Below, piece by piece: positions 26,101 to 37,978 of a stretch of 64,000 nt of DNA. Under the pieces are notes generated by a model. That model did not search any database. It had not been told where the DNA came from and saw only the letters and a program-made list of their open reading frames with translations. The stretch covers positions 25,774,713 through 25,838,712 of the forward strand of contig NC_092574.1 of the NCBI RefSeq assembly GCF_037975245.1, in the 5' to 3' direction. The translations under genes were made by a program, and so were the position numbers. Within the stretch, counting starts at the first letter, position 1. Every line of letters begins with the position of its first letter. The stretch comes from Apostichopus japonicus (lineage: Eukaryota > Echinodermata > Holothuroidea > Aspidochirotida > Stichopodidae).

Positions 26101-28743
26101 AAGTCCAAACATCAAAACCTTTTAAATGCTCCTCCTAGAGTATTAATCTGATCTGGATGAGAATTGTTGACAAAGTTTTGGTTGATGAAGTGAGCACAAA
26201 AGTTGTAAAAGTATCAGCGGTCAAAGGTCATTTAAGGTCATATTTTGGGTAAAATCTGGTGGGATATTCATCAAAAAGATCTTTGTATGGTAACAATGAT
26301 CAGTTGGTCGTGCAGTAAAAGAGAGTCCACAGGAACGAGAGTTCCAGCATTTCTCGTTGGCTGTTATAAATATTTTCTGTGATCTAATTATAGCCAAGGA
26401 AGCAGAGGCAGAAACTGTGAGGCTGGTAGAGGAAGAGAAACAGCGAGAAAGAAAGAAAAGACAGAAACAGGATGAGAAAGAGAGACGAAGAGGGGAATAC
26501 CTAGCAGCCAAGGCAGCCAAAGAGCAAGAAGAGGCAGCAAAAAATAAAGATGAGGAGGAATCGAAAGATGATGACGAGATGGACGGTAAGATGACGATAG
26601 ATCGTGTGAAAGTTCACTGATTACAATGATTATTTCAAAGTGGCTGAGAGGGTTTACCACTCTCCCTAATAACTGTTATCTGTCATCAATATTCAGAGGG
26701 GTAATTTATACTTTGCAATGATCGAGTGGTCTGGTATGGTGTTCTGGTACTTGTCTTCAAGACACATTTTCCTCAGTTGCTCTATCAATCAGGTGATTCC
26801 ATCTTCACTTTAAACTTATAAGGCAAGGAATCACTAAGCCTGCTGGCCTTTCTGATTAACATCTGGTCCAATCATCCAAGAACAAGGTGCAACAAATGAA
26901 AATACAAACCTAAGTGATATTTTACTTTAAATGTATTTGGTTAATAAACCAACTTTGGGGTTACTATGGCAGATCTATATGATATAAAGAAAGCCTTTCC
27001 ATATTTTTTCAACTTTTCTTTTCTATTTAGTGTCCTATTAATACTATTACTGATATTCCTTTGATATCATTTTTCATGATCCATTTATTACAGAAACTGT
27101 TAAGGTGAATGGAACTTCAAAATCAGCCAGAGAAAGTGATGAAGGTAAGTGATTACCCTTTGTCACAATTTAGAAACATCTGCTGTAGGGTGAAAGGAAA
27201 CTCTTTCATAAACAGATTCAAATTATGGCCTGACTCACTTAAGTAACTGTTTGATGGTTCCATAAGAATGCTATGAAGGGCTTCTTCTTGTCAATGGTGA
27301 TGTAACAAGCTGAAAAACAATCTTTTCCAGGGATATGACAATGACATCTCTGTTCCAAGACCAACAGGTGTTTTGTGCTCGTCTGTAATAATTGAATAAT
27401 TACCCAAATATTAGACATAAACATGGCAACAGGAGCGGAATAAACACATTTTGATATTTAATTCCTACTAAAATGATATATTATTGCTCCATCTGCTCTT
27501 TCAGAAAAAATCCCCCAAATTTTTAAATTTTTATTTCCCCTTTCAATGAGGTCATCAAACTTGACCAGTTCAACATCAGTGAATTGTATTGTACGGTATT
27601 GTACGTGTTTATTGTACGTGTTTATTGTAAGGTACCCTACATGAAACTTTCTGTAGATTTATAGTTCTCAGCAACAATTGAGTCATAAATAAAGAAGACA
27701 TAAGATAGAAAAGGAAATGTTCCCCCTGTCTTAGTACTCTCCTGACCCCTAGCCAGCTAATTAAAGTTGTTAATGTTGTCACTAATGTAATCACTAATGA
27801 GGAATACACAAAACAGAATAAGGAGTGCTATTAAGAGAAGTCTTCCTCCCCTGTCTTAAAACATGCCCCACCCCTACCCTCCCCTCACCCATACCCCATC
27901 TAATGAAAGTAACAATATTTATGACAATTTCCAAGTGTCTCCCATGTTACCCACTTCCCCCATTCTTCTTCTGTCTGCCTCCCTCCCTCCCTTCCCCTCC
28001 CTCCCTTCCCCTCCCTCCCTTCCCCTCCCTCCCTTCCCCTCCCTCCCTTCCCCTCCCTCCCTTCCCCTCCCTCCCTTCCCCTCCCTCCCTCCCTTCCCCT
28101 CCCTCCCTTCCCCTCCATCCCTTCCCCTCCCTCCCTTCCCCTCCCTCCCTTCCCCTCCCTCCCTTCCCCTCCCTCCCTTCCCCTCCCTCCCTTCCCCTCC
28201 CTCCCTTCCCCTCCCTCCCTTCCCCTCCCTCCCTTCCCCTCCCTCCCTTCCCCTCCCTCCCTTCCCCTCCCTCCCTTCCCCTCCCTCCCTTCCCCTCCCT
28301 CCCTTCCCCTCCCTCCCTTCCCCTCCCTCCCTTCCCCTCCCTCCCTTCCCCTCCCTCCCTTCCCCTCCCTCCCTTCCCCTCCCTCCAAATATCAGTTTAC
28401 AGGACTTTTAGTCATATCTCACCCATGAGGAACCCTTGAAATCAGCCATGCTTGTGGTGAATAGTTTACAAGTTATTTTAAGGTATATGTATTAAAGCAA
28501 GTTAAGTTAAGAACTACCAACCTAGCTTTTTCCAATCTCATTGTGTTTTTTTTATGTTTTTTTCATCCCCTTGCAGGTTCATCATCGGGAATTTTCTTCT
28601 TTGTTATGCTGTTTGTGCTTCTCCTTGGTGTGGCTGTTGGATCTTACATGCATTGCCAAGAAAATGGAGAAATTCCTTGGTGTCAACAATTTAATGACTA
28701 TACCAGACCAGTAAAAGCACAGATTGAGAAATGGTTAAAGTGA
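20193..28743 (+). CDS. LRRC59: LRRC59, ER leucine-rich-repeat membrane protein
   Basis: Seven exons: 20193-20291, 23079-23138, 24073-24336, 25758-25830, 26394-26585, 27094-27144 and 28577-28743 (TGA). All have GT/AG sites and consistent phases, giving 301 aa (human 307). Residues 15-118 hold about five leucine-rich repeats (LDLS.N.L..LP pattern, e.g. [12 protein letters not shown]). A Lys/Glu/Arg-rich coiled coil spans about 145-215, followed by an acidic stretch. A single transmembrane segment lies at about 251-270 ([20 protein letters not shown]), with a short lumenal tail after it. LRRC59 (p34) is a type II ER protein with cytosolic LRRs that binds ribosomes and has been linked to nuclear import of FGF1 and CIP2A. 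The start ATG is the first in a frame that runs straight into the conserved N-terminus. Two AATAAA signals lie 400 bp downstream. Confidence 0.97.
20775..20949. mobile_element. short MITE with 14-bp perfect terminal inverted repeats
   Basis: CAAGGGACGAAATA at 20775-20788 is exactly mirrored at 20936-20949. The 147-bp interior is AT-rich with repeated ATTAGCAA/TTGCTAAT words that can extend the fold. No clear target duplication was seen, so the superfamily is not assigned. It lies in LRRC59 intron 1. Confidence 0.7.
24396..24540 (+). mobile_element. TTAA-type MITE, left part (same family as 61827-62181)
   Basis: After a TTAA at 24392-24395 the sequence begins AGGGTGTGAAGACTCGCGC and stays closely similar for about 140 bp to the element at 61827. 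It then diverges, and no matching right terminus with TTAA was located, although a weak GGGCAGACGTATTTACCT resemblance sits near 24645. It lies in LRRC59 intron 3. Confidence 0.75.
25233..25247. repeat. 15-bp target-site duplication, left copy
   Basis: ATTCTGTTTAAGATT is identical to 25436-25450 on the other side of the U2-headed element. The first two bases of the right copy overlap the AT that also begins U2. Confidence 0.9.
25248..25437 (-). mobile_element. U2 snRNA-headed SINE-like retroposon
   Basis: Read on the minus strand from 25437, the first 44 or so bases match the 5' end of U2 snRNA (ATCGCTTCTCGGCCTTTTGG, then CTAAGATCATGTGTAGTATC), including the branch-site-pairing GTAGTA. After TCTGTTC it departs from U2: the SLIIa region is replaced by CCTTCGGGAATGG, then TGATAC. 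A body of small hairpins follows: a 7-bp stem CAGTCCC/GGGACTG and a 6-bp stem CCCAGG/CCTGGG near the end, then GTGACTTTTT. The element is flanked by a perfect 15-bp duplication, ATTCTGTTTAAGATT, at 25233-25247 and 25436-25450, which shows retroposition. Inside LRRC59 intron 3, antisense. A genuine U2 gene is unlikely because the Sm site and SLIII/IV are not recognisable. Confidence 0.85.
25436..25450. repeat. 15-bp target-site duplication, right copy
   Basis: Identical partner of 25233-25247, adjoining the U2-derived head of the element. Confidence 0.9.
27976..28387 (+). repeat. 14-bp homopyrimidine minisatellite in LRRC59 intron 6
   Basis: About 29 near-perfect copies of TTCCCCTCCCTCCC run for about 410 bp, interrupted by one shortened unit near 28090 and one CCATCC variant. 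The plus strand is pure pyrimidine and the minus strand pure purine with repeated GGGAGGGAGGGG, so the tract could form triplex (H-DNA) or G-quadruplexes in the template strand of LRRC59. The long open frames on both strands (Pro/Ser/Leu and Gly/Arg/Glu repeats) come from the repeat and are not genes. It ends 190 bp before exon 7. Confidence 0.97.
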
Positions 28744-29143
28744 CATTTATGGAAATCATTTGGAGCACAAAACTTGATCTCACATATTGCAAAATATACC
28801 TAAAAGGCCAGATAAAATTACAAAAGACCAAGGATTTAAGCAGTTCGAAAATATGTAATTGAAGGTATAGAAAACCTTGTTTCATAAACAGAACTACGGA
28901 AGGGAGAACATCTCATATATACAAGACATGTGACATAACTGACATGAATATTCATGTCGTCACCCTCCCTTAAGATGTTACTATTTAAACCATGGCCAGC
29001 TGTAAGGTGCTGAATGTATCACAATGTGTATTGTTTTTATGTAACAGTATTGCCGATAAATGTAGGATTAATTGTGAGCAGCTCTTCGGAACCTGTGGAG
29101 AACCATGGGGGAACGTAAATGGAGAACAGGATTCAAGATTGAG

Positions 29144-29154
29144 AATAAAATAAA
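29144..29154 (+). terminator. polyadenylation signal candidates for LRRC59
   Basis: Two overlapping AATAAA hexamers (29144-29149 and 29149-29154) lie 400 bp after the LRRC59 stop codon. They are the first good signals on this strand after the stop. Confidence 0.55.
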
Positions 29155-32132
29155 GATAATTCAGAAATTCAGAATAAATTACTGGACAACTTCATCTAAA
29201 TTCACATTTTAATCAAGGACAATATGACCACTGAGAATACGTCCTTTGCAGGATTGCTCGGTGGAAAGCTTTATTGTTTCAAAACATTTTTGCCATAAAA
29301 TTTCTGCACCATGATGTATATGCAAGGCACTTTAACTATAGCATGTTTTACATCAATTATGAAATATTTTTTCAAATAATAGAGACAAAATTTCTTGAAA
29401 AATGAAATAATCTCACAATAGGACCAAGCAAATGGTCAGATTAACATGTCCTCTAATTTACTGACCCGATCCTTTCAATCATGTTATTTCAAAATTTGGT
29501 AATTATATGTCATTATTTTACTGCTTAATTACCATAAAATTTAAAATTAATTCTTGTGAAATGACCCATTGGGTTGATGAGCAAAAGTTAAGACACTTTA
29601 CTTGCCATATAAATATGTATAAATAAATAATTCTCTTGAAAATGACCCATTAAGTTGATCAGCAAATGTTAAGATACGTTCACTTATGGTTTTGAGGAAA
29701 ACAGATACAAAATAAACACAAGATTGGGACTTTGAGGGACCTACAGAACAAAATTAATAACTAAAGTAAACTTTTGGAAAGAACTAACTGAACCAACAGC
29801 ATGTCATAAACTTATGGAAAACATGCTGCAGTGACTTATGGTGGGATATTTTGCAAAGAATATTAGACTACTTTGGAGTTATGTCAGGGTTGCCTTTCAA
29901 TATTTCTCTTCTAGCTGCCAGGATATTTTTTGCTGGCATGACCTTTGACATGACATGACATCACAATGCCAATAAATTCATTTTAGCATTAATGGTAATG
30001 GCAGTAAGAAATATTCCTATATAACCAATATAGTTGATCCAATCATGTAAGCTTGACAGATTTATTTGGTGGAATATTCCAGGAGGTGAGGCAGCTTGTT
30101 CTGTTACTGTGAGATGACCCCACTCGGCCCTCCCCCCACCCCCTTGCCAGATTATGGAAATAAACAGTTTCATTGTCATTGTCATCCAACAGGCAGATGA
30201 AATAAGTGCATCAGGGTTCATCAAGGACTTCAGTGAACATTCCCAGGCAAGACTTGGTAATATTAGATTTTTGGCTTGTGCCTGCAAAACTTAAAAGGAG
30301 GGGAGGGGGTGGGGGGTTGGTGGTATGAAAGAGGATTTTAATTCCACATTGATTTCCCACCCCATCTCACCCCACCCCACCTCTCCCCACAGGTACATGA
30401 GCAGAGATATAGGTTGTTCTTTTGCATTTATGATGCAACAGACAATAAATATCTTTAGAACTAACTTATTAAAACAAGGAACTTAAGAAGTTTCAGTTTG
30501 TAAAAGCAAAAGGCATCTTTAAAACTAGTTGAGATGTAACCTTTTTTGCAGAAATAAATATTACAACTCAACGTTCAGAAAAACGTTTGAGAAGTGCTAA
30601 TTTTTTTAATCATTTTGTAATAATTTGTAAGATTATTGGCCCGTTTAAAATGACATGTGCATCTCTTGATAGGATGTTTGGTTTAAAGCATAAGCACTTC
30701 AATTACTTGTGATAATGGAAACTGATTCAACCAATAAAAAAACCAAGTGAGAACTGGAAGCTCTGCCAGACATGTTACTGCTCATTTATGTACAAACTTT
30801 CACTTGGAAATGCCTTATTGAAAGAAGTAAACAGCACTATCAACGAAGTAACGGTTAAGCTTTTACATGGCATAAGCTTTGAAGGTAATGTAACAAATTG
30901 TAGATCTCAAGAAATAAAATGCTGTTCTTATAGCAAATACTGATGTAACTAGTGGAGTGTTAGCTCAGTGGTTAACGCCGGTGCCTTCCAACCATGCATA
31001 AGGTCCCGAGTTGGAGTCACTCCAAGATTAATGTATGTCATCCAGTTACAGAGTTGTTGACAATTCATAATCATGGACGTTAAATATGAATCTAAGAGAC
31101 TGACTTTGGTCAGCTTGCGGCTTTGATAAGCCAATGAGGCTTCTTCGCGAGTTCCTTCTCGCAGGAGGATCTAACAACTACATACTAGCGCATCATTTCA
31201 TTTTAAAAGGGTTCAAGATTTAGACTTCTTTCCTCCTCCTGATCATTTTAAATCATACTAAATTATTATCTTTAACACTTTTTGAAGGAAGATTATTACT
31301 ATATGAAGAACCCAGTATTTATGACTCATTTGTGGTGGAATATAGAAGATGGTGTATCATTTGAATATAACATCTATTTGGAGTTTTCCGGTTAAAGAGT
31401 TATGAATAATATTCAGATAAGTGAATAAATGTTATTACACGTGCAATCTTGGAGCAACTTTGTCCATTTTAGACTACTTTGTGTATTCAAAGAAAGTTAG
31501 GAACTCTGTTGTGTCCTGGTGGGTAAAGTGGTTGTAGTTTCAAGTGATTCAAATTTTGAGCTCTTGGTTAAAATGTACACGGTCATTGTATGAAACATTT
31601 AAGGTGCCATGAATGCTCGATGCTTCAGCAATCCAAAAACACGGGGCTTCTTCTGGCGAGAAACAGCTTTAGAGCTGCATTCGGTTTGACGAGTGCATAT
31701 AACTCAAGGGGTATGTATATTGTTTTTACCACCTAAAAGTGGATCACGAAACATTTAAGGTCGGTCCCTTGGTCCATTTAATATGTATTTAACACGTTTT
31801 TGAAGTCAGGGACCTATTTGGTCGTCGCTTAGTCCACATGGAGACTCCTGAGTCGTAGGCGTACTGTAAACTACCCCCTATAGCACAGCCATATTATACT
31901 TGTGACCCCAAGTACTTCAAGGAGATGGCGCTATTGTCTTTCTTATTGTTTGCAAACAATATGTCTAGCGGTATGGTAAGACTTTAACAACGTTATGGTC
32001 TTGTACAACTTACAAGACGGTAAGAAAGGTAAACCAAAGATAATTCACCAACGGTGACTTAGGCCTAGTATTGTATACGGTACGGGAGCGAAATATTTTG
32101 AAGTACTATTGTATGTCAGTATTGATAGGATT
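29155..32132. other. intergenic region between LRRC59 and the MADF/BESS gene
   Basis: No exon was recognised. It contains one full-length SINE (30954-31174) and poly-G/poly-C rich patches near 30120 and 30300. The last few hundred bases lead into the MADF start and include CTTAGGCCTAG near 32060. Confidence 0.6.
30954..31174 (+). mobile_element. tRNA-derived SINE, full-length copy
   Basis: Same family and orientation as 16735-16959, with head GGAGTGTTAGCTCAGTGG, B-box-like CCGAGTTGGAGTCACTCC and a body ending GCAGGAGGATCTAA. It has a small insertion in the anticodon region (CATG) and lacks one short TTAACAATT unit of the body. Confidence 0.9.
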
Positions 32133-35100
32133 ATGGCCGGTGGACAAGAAAGTGATTTTAGTTGGACACATGAGAAGACATTTAAACTTATTTTTCTCTT
32201 CGAAAAAGCACCGTTTCTATACAACTCCAGACTACTAGATTACAAGGACAGAAATAAAAGGAGTGACGCCATTGCCAAATTAGCTCGGGAATTGGAAACT
32301 ACAGGTAACAGTAGTCAAGTGTAATAGGCTAGTAGTACTTGTAAGTTGTAAAGTTAGGCCTAGCGCCCCAGCATAAGGGGTGTTACTAAAACGAATGACA
32401 ATTGCGTTACACATAACGAATGACAATATGTTGTACACACTAAAAAATTGCGTTGACTAAAACGAATGACAGTAATGACAGCACAGACATTTGCTTCAAC
32501 CGGATATCAGAGTTCAGACTTCGTGGGTATCTAGATCTAGAAAAGTACGGACAAGGTAAAAACGCACCTTATAGTAAGCGAAATTGTAAGTCTGATTTTA
32601 AAAAGTAAATTTAACGTCATATTTCCGATATTAATTGTTAGAAACTAACAATACTATAATCTTGAAACGGCTTCAGTTATCTTGTAGTGACCGAGCAGTA
32701 ACAGAACAAACTAAAACACATGCAACCAACAAAGAATGACACAAGACAAGTTGACAGCTTGGATGCTGGAGGAGCTCTGGTTTGTATTATCCTCTTGTAA
32801 CATCATCTCCAACATACATAACAAATTAACACTCACATAAACCAACACCCTAGTATAATACAATCCTATTGGTAGGTGGAAGACCACTGACCACTCCCAC
32901 TAGGTCATTCCATCTCTCACAAACATCTACACCTGTATAACATGTGATATCACACCAGAGTGTGTGCACCTGGGTACTCTCCAATTGACCTGGCTATAAC
33001 AACTTCCAAACATAACTCAACTTTCAGTGTAAACAATAGACAAAATACCAACAATGCCATAGATGGCTATCCTCAGTGGACTAGACCAAACAGTGACCAG
33101 AATAGTCTAATAAATGCCAGCAAGTACAAAAGACTGGCCAAAGATAGGATAAATAAGCTAGGACCCTACAATCTTTCTATATAAATCTACAGTGGTAAAA
33201 AGCAGTGGCCGCGGAACCGGGGGCTTGGGGGGGCTCAGCCCCCCCAATGAAAAAATTGAGGGGGCAAATGCATGATAAGCCCCCCCAATATTTACCAAGG
33301 CTCCGAAACGTGCATCTGCCCATTTTTCAATGCATACTTGTCGATCTGTCCGATGCACACGTATACTATATAGGTGTAATAATTTTAGTAATTGCTGGGG
33401 GACCCTGGTCCCTCGGCCCGTCCTCTGGCTGTAGACCACATTGTCACCCCAACCGCGTCTTCACGCCCGTGAAAAGTGGAAGCAGTTAGTGTGAGTACCG
33501 GTAAGCGTAACACAACTTCGTCTTAGGCCAATGACTTGCCTCATTTCAGCCAGTTCTCCAACATCCCCTTACTTAGTGGCGGAGCGTCCATATATACAGT
33601 CAGGGGGCGGATCCCCCCCCCCCTCCTGACGGACTCAATTTGACTGCTGGCGTCCTTTTCAGCTTTTCACTACTTTTTACTTATTCGCGATTATTGACTA
33701 TTTTATTGCGCTCTCATACACCTATTGACATTTGTCATATTCTGTTGGTGTAATTTTCCGACAAAATGGCGACGACACCTATTTGTTCTCCGTTTATCTG
33801 CAAATTAGCAAGGCCCGGAAAGGGTCATTTCCTGCAATCTAGGGAGTAACTTTACTCAAAAATTTCTGTACGCTCCGCGCCAACCTGTGGTGGGGCTCCG
33901 CTTAGATAGTGTCGAAAGCGCCCCTACAGACCATTCTTGCCCCCCCCCCTGACCAATACCCCTAGCTCCGCCACCGCCCTTACTACACTCAAAAACGTCT
34001 TTGCGAGTACACTACGAGTAATAGCTACTCTCTTAAAAAAAACATACAAATTACAATGGTTTTACAGACTTTTACATGCAATCTGAGAAATTGCAGGCTT
34101 GAGACCCATATTTTAGGGCTAGGTATTCGCAGCATAAAACACTCGGGAAATGCCGTTTTCGGCCATCTGGGGGTTTGAAAAAACCGAAAATTTTCTTGTA
34201 CGCTCCACGCCAACCAATGGTGGCGCTCCGCTTAGATAGTCTCCACACATTAGCCCCCCCAATAATTTTTCCGTTCCGCCGCGCCTGGTAAAAAGCACAG
34301 CACTCGAGCGCATTCTCACACAAAAACTTTCCCTGTGGTTTCTATCCGCAAATTACACCAAAACCCTGCAACCACGTAACATGCGATTTTCCTCAAATCA
34401 TTTTTGCGCAGAAAACCAATAACCGCATTTACCCCACTCCGTTAATCATTCTATCTCCACTCAACACTGTCCTTCATTGTCATTCGTTGTCATTCGTTGT
34501 CATTCGCTGTCATTCGCTGTCATTCGCAAATGATAATTAACCCTGTACAAAGTCAATTGTCATTCGGTCATTCGCTGTCATTCGTTTTAGTTTGTCCCCA
34601 GCATAAGTAAGTAATAGTGTAAAGCAACAGGAAGTGTACCTTTCCACGCAGGAATACAGCTAAAATAAATTTCTGGCAGTTGCATCTAGACCAAGAGGCC
34701 TTGGCCTATCCTCTGTTTATGAACAGTTTGTGTACTATGGCCTATGGGTAAAATTTGCGCGGGTCCTGGGCTTAACTACAGTAAGTATGTCATTAAAGTT
34801 AAGCTACAGTAGAAAACTGAGGACCATACTTGGGCCTAGGCCTACCAAAGAGTTAGCCAACATTACTCTCTGGTCGCATGTCTGAAGTTAAGACTCTCAT
34901 CAGTAGCTACCAACCTAGTCTAAAGCAGTTAGGAATGGGTTTGTTGTTATTAACGTGTTATTGTTCCTCACACATGTATGATACTACGGAATGGTGTCTA
35001 GCAGTATGTTATGCTTTTGTATGTCTTGAAGCCTACATTCTGTACTTTAAAGAAACTCACACCTCAAAACCTCAATAAAACTAGCAATTAAATAAGAATG

Positions 35101-37931
35101 TCTGCCTAATTATTAAGCTCTCTTAAACCCGCGACTATGACTCTTTGAACTTGATCATTTCCCTGCCCTTAAACATCGGGGGACATTTTTTAGGACTACT
35201 GACTTACAATATGATACTGTACTGCATTTGATGGACAATTCCTTAGGCTGAAAGATCACATTAATGCTACTGCCTGCATCTAGCATGGACTTGATGAATT
35301 GGGTTATTTCAGAAATGAACAAATGCAGTTTGCTTCTATTCTTTTGTTGGTTTTAAAACAACTTTGGAGTAGCACATCTGCACTAGACTGATTTTGAATC
35401 ACCACACACTGAGGGTCAATGACATGCATATATTAAATTAATATGAATTACAAAAATTGATGGGAGGCCTATGATATGCATATCATAGGCCTCCCATCAA
35501 TTTTAGATCAGATCATTTTAGAAAGTAACAGAACTTTTTGTTTACACTTCATTCTTCTTTTCTTCACTCTTAGTTTCTGAGGTTACAAAGAAGCTAAGAG
35601 GACTGAGAAGTCAATATGCCCGAGAGAAAAGCAAGGAGCAGTACCCACATGCCGGGGCAATGGTAGATGGAGAACCTTACAGGAGTAAATGGTCTTACTA
35701 CCCCTATCTGCATTTTTTGGATCAATTTACGATTGTTAAAAAAAGCAGAACCATATCACCTGATGCTGATGCAAGATCATTTGACCAGCAGGTATGGTAC
35801 AAGCTCTCGATGTAAGGTGGCACTTGTTAACGTATGGATTTATAAAAGTTTGAGGAACTGATATTTTGATCATATCAGGGTCTTCTTCAGAGGCTGACTG
35901 ACACGAAATAAACCAAGAACACATCAAAGACACATATGGACAGACAGTTAATTATAAGATTCCCCCTTTAAAAAAAGATAGTAGAAAGAAAACTGAACCA
36001 ATGACAGAACAAATACTAAAGCAAACAAAGTACAAAGTTGATAAGGATGACACCTGAGAGATACTGTAACAGAAATGCATGGAGAGACAAAAACTGTTAG
36101 CATACTGCATATCTATTGTAAGCTGCATTTGTCGGTAAATATGTAGAAGTTAGATGGCCTGACATTTTTATCCTAGCAGGATCTTCTTCAAAGGCTAACT
36201 GAGATGAAACAAACTAACACTCATTAAGAGATGTAGATCCTTGCTAGCATTTGTTATTCCTTGCTGAAAACAAAAGGAAATATTGCAGTCATGATGCAGT
36301 GTGTATGTGGGTGTGTGAGTGTATGTGACGCCTTGGCTTGTAAACACAATGACTCAATATTATAAAGGTGCATGGACTTAAAACTTTGTATTTAGATGCA
36401 CCATATTGAGTTTTAAGGTAGCATACGCCCATTAAAATCCCCATTGACTTACACACTAAATGACAAAAGTAATGCCTTTTCTAAGCCTAGATAGAAGTTT
36501 TCACTTGCTAAGCGCTACCCATCACTGGATAGCTGACAAGTTGGCCTTTCATGGCACCATCAATTTTCCGTACCATGACCGTGAAAATTTTTTGCTACGA
36601 GAGCTGGAACTTTTCATCACTTGTAAACAAACCTCTTTACTCGGCCGTAAACAATCTTCGTCCGCTGCTCCTGAGAGGGCTTAACTGGTCTAAAATTGCC
36701 TCAGTTTTACCCAATTTTTTAACCACATGTGCTTCTGTTCATGCTCTTTAACATCCAAGCCACAAAAAAGCTCATCCTAATTGATAACATAGCAATTCCT
36801 GCTCCTAATTGGCACTTTTCCTGAAGGAGAACATTTGCCGCGGATTGATATAGACGCTAATAGGAGTATGCCACCCTCAGCTGCATTTGTTTTTGGCTGG
36901 GATCAAAGGTCATGCTAGGTCACCAGAGTCCAAACTGTGAAAAACCTTGTGAACACGATAACTCAATATTACAAAGTTAGATGGACTTCAAATTTGAGGT
37001 CAATAGGTGTAAAAGTCTGAAACCCTCTAATCATGGTAACTCCAAAATTCAAGCAACAATTAATCTGGGAATTCTCCAATGCTATGAACATAGTTTGGTC
37101 AAGTTCAGTTCAGTTTGTGAAGGAGCTCTATAAGCTTTCAACAAAACATACAGTCATCCAGGAAATGAAATCTGCTTCAGTCTATTGATTATCTATAATG
37201 CTCTCTCACATTAAGACTCACAGCAGGCCCCCTATCAGTTTTCAGCCTCTGAGCTCAAGGGGTCAACAGGTTATCACAAATGGTGGAAACATTGGCTTTA
37301 GGGGTCAACAAGTTATCTCAAATGGACTCAAAATTGGCCATTGTCTCTATGATTCATACAAAAAGACTTTTGCTATGGCTAAGTTGTGAAAATATTTCAC
37401 AGTGTATGAACAGTGTCATGCAGTTCTCATTCATTGATGAAAATTATTAAAGGGATGGTTGCAAGGTGGCAGAGCTGATTTTATTAATACATGTATGGGT
37501 CTATATTTCACATAGGAAGACTTTTCTTTCTGGATATTGAAACATTTTGGAATAAAAATTCTATACTGTAACATCCTTACCAATGAAGGATATGGCTGAT
37601 GCCTGCAGGGGAGTGTTAGAAATAAGTGCTGGAAATCTCTGATCTTTTCTGGTTGTCACTTAATTCTTGGACAAATTTAACTCACTTGCTCTACATTAGT
37701 CAGATAGTTATTTGCATTTATATGGCAATGAATCACAAAGCCAACTGGCTTTCTGCTTGTCTGTAGGTTTAGGCTGTTAAGGTTCAAATGTTCAGTAGTA
37801 AACTAAGTGGATACAATTGACTGTCAAACAGACCAACTTCTCGTAAAGATAAGCTACTATCATGTATCACAAAGTAAGAAACCATTCAATGATAGGTTGA
37901 TAAATCATGCATTATTTATTAATTTATTTGT

Positions 37932-37978
<47 letters not shown>

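Larger units (their letters stand above)
32378..34598. mobile_element. outer DNA transposon with subterminal repeats (hosts two nested elements)
   Basis: The left end begins GGGTGTTACTAAAACGAATG and the right end is its inverted counterpart (GGGACAAACTAAAACGAATG on the minus strand), flanked by a 9-bp duplication CAGCATAAG at 32369-32377 and 34599-34607. Inside both ends the word CGAATGACA / TGTCATTCG is reiterated (about 32385-32475 and 34477-34590). The 9-bp duplication suggests a Mutator-like or foldback-like element. No transposase was seen. Removing the nested insertion leaves about 1.1 kb. It lies in MADF intron 1. Confidence 0.8.

Noticed and set aside
27825-28439. Long open frames on both strands (Pro/Ser/Leu-rich and Gly/Arg/Glu-rich)
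   Set aside because: They are translations of the 14-bp minisatellite, whose period in three frames gives a 14-residue repeat.
36460-36751. Overlapping 66-74-codon frames conserved at 41381-41660
   Set aside because: They lie within the two nearly identical MITE copies; both overlapping frames are kept equally, so DNA identity explains them.
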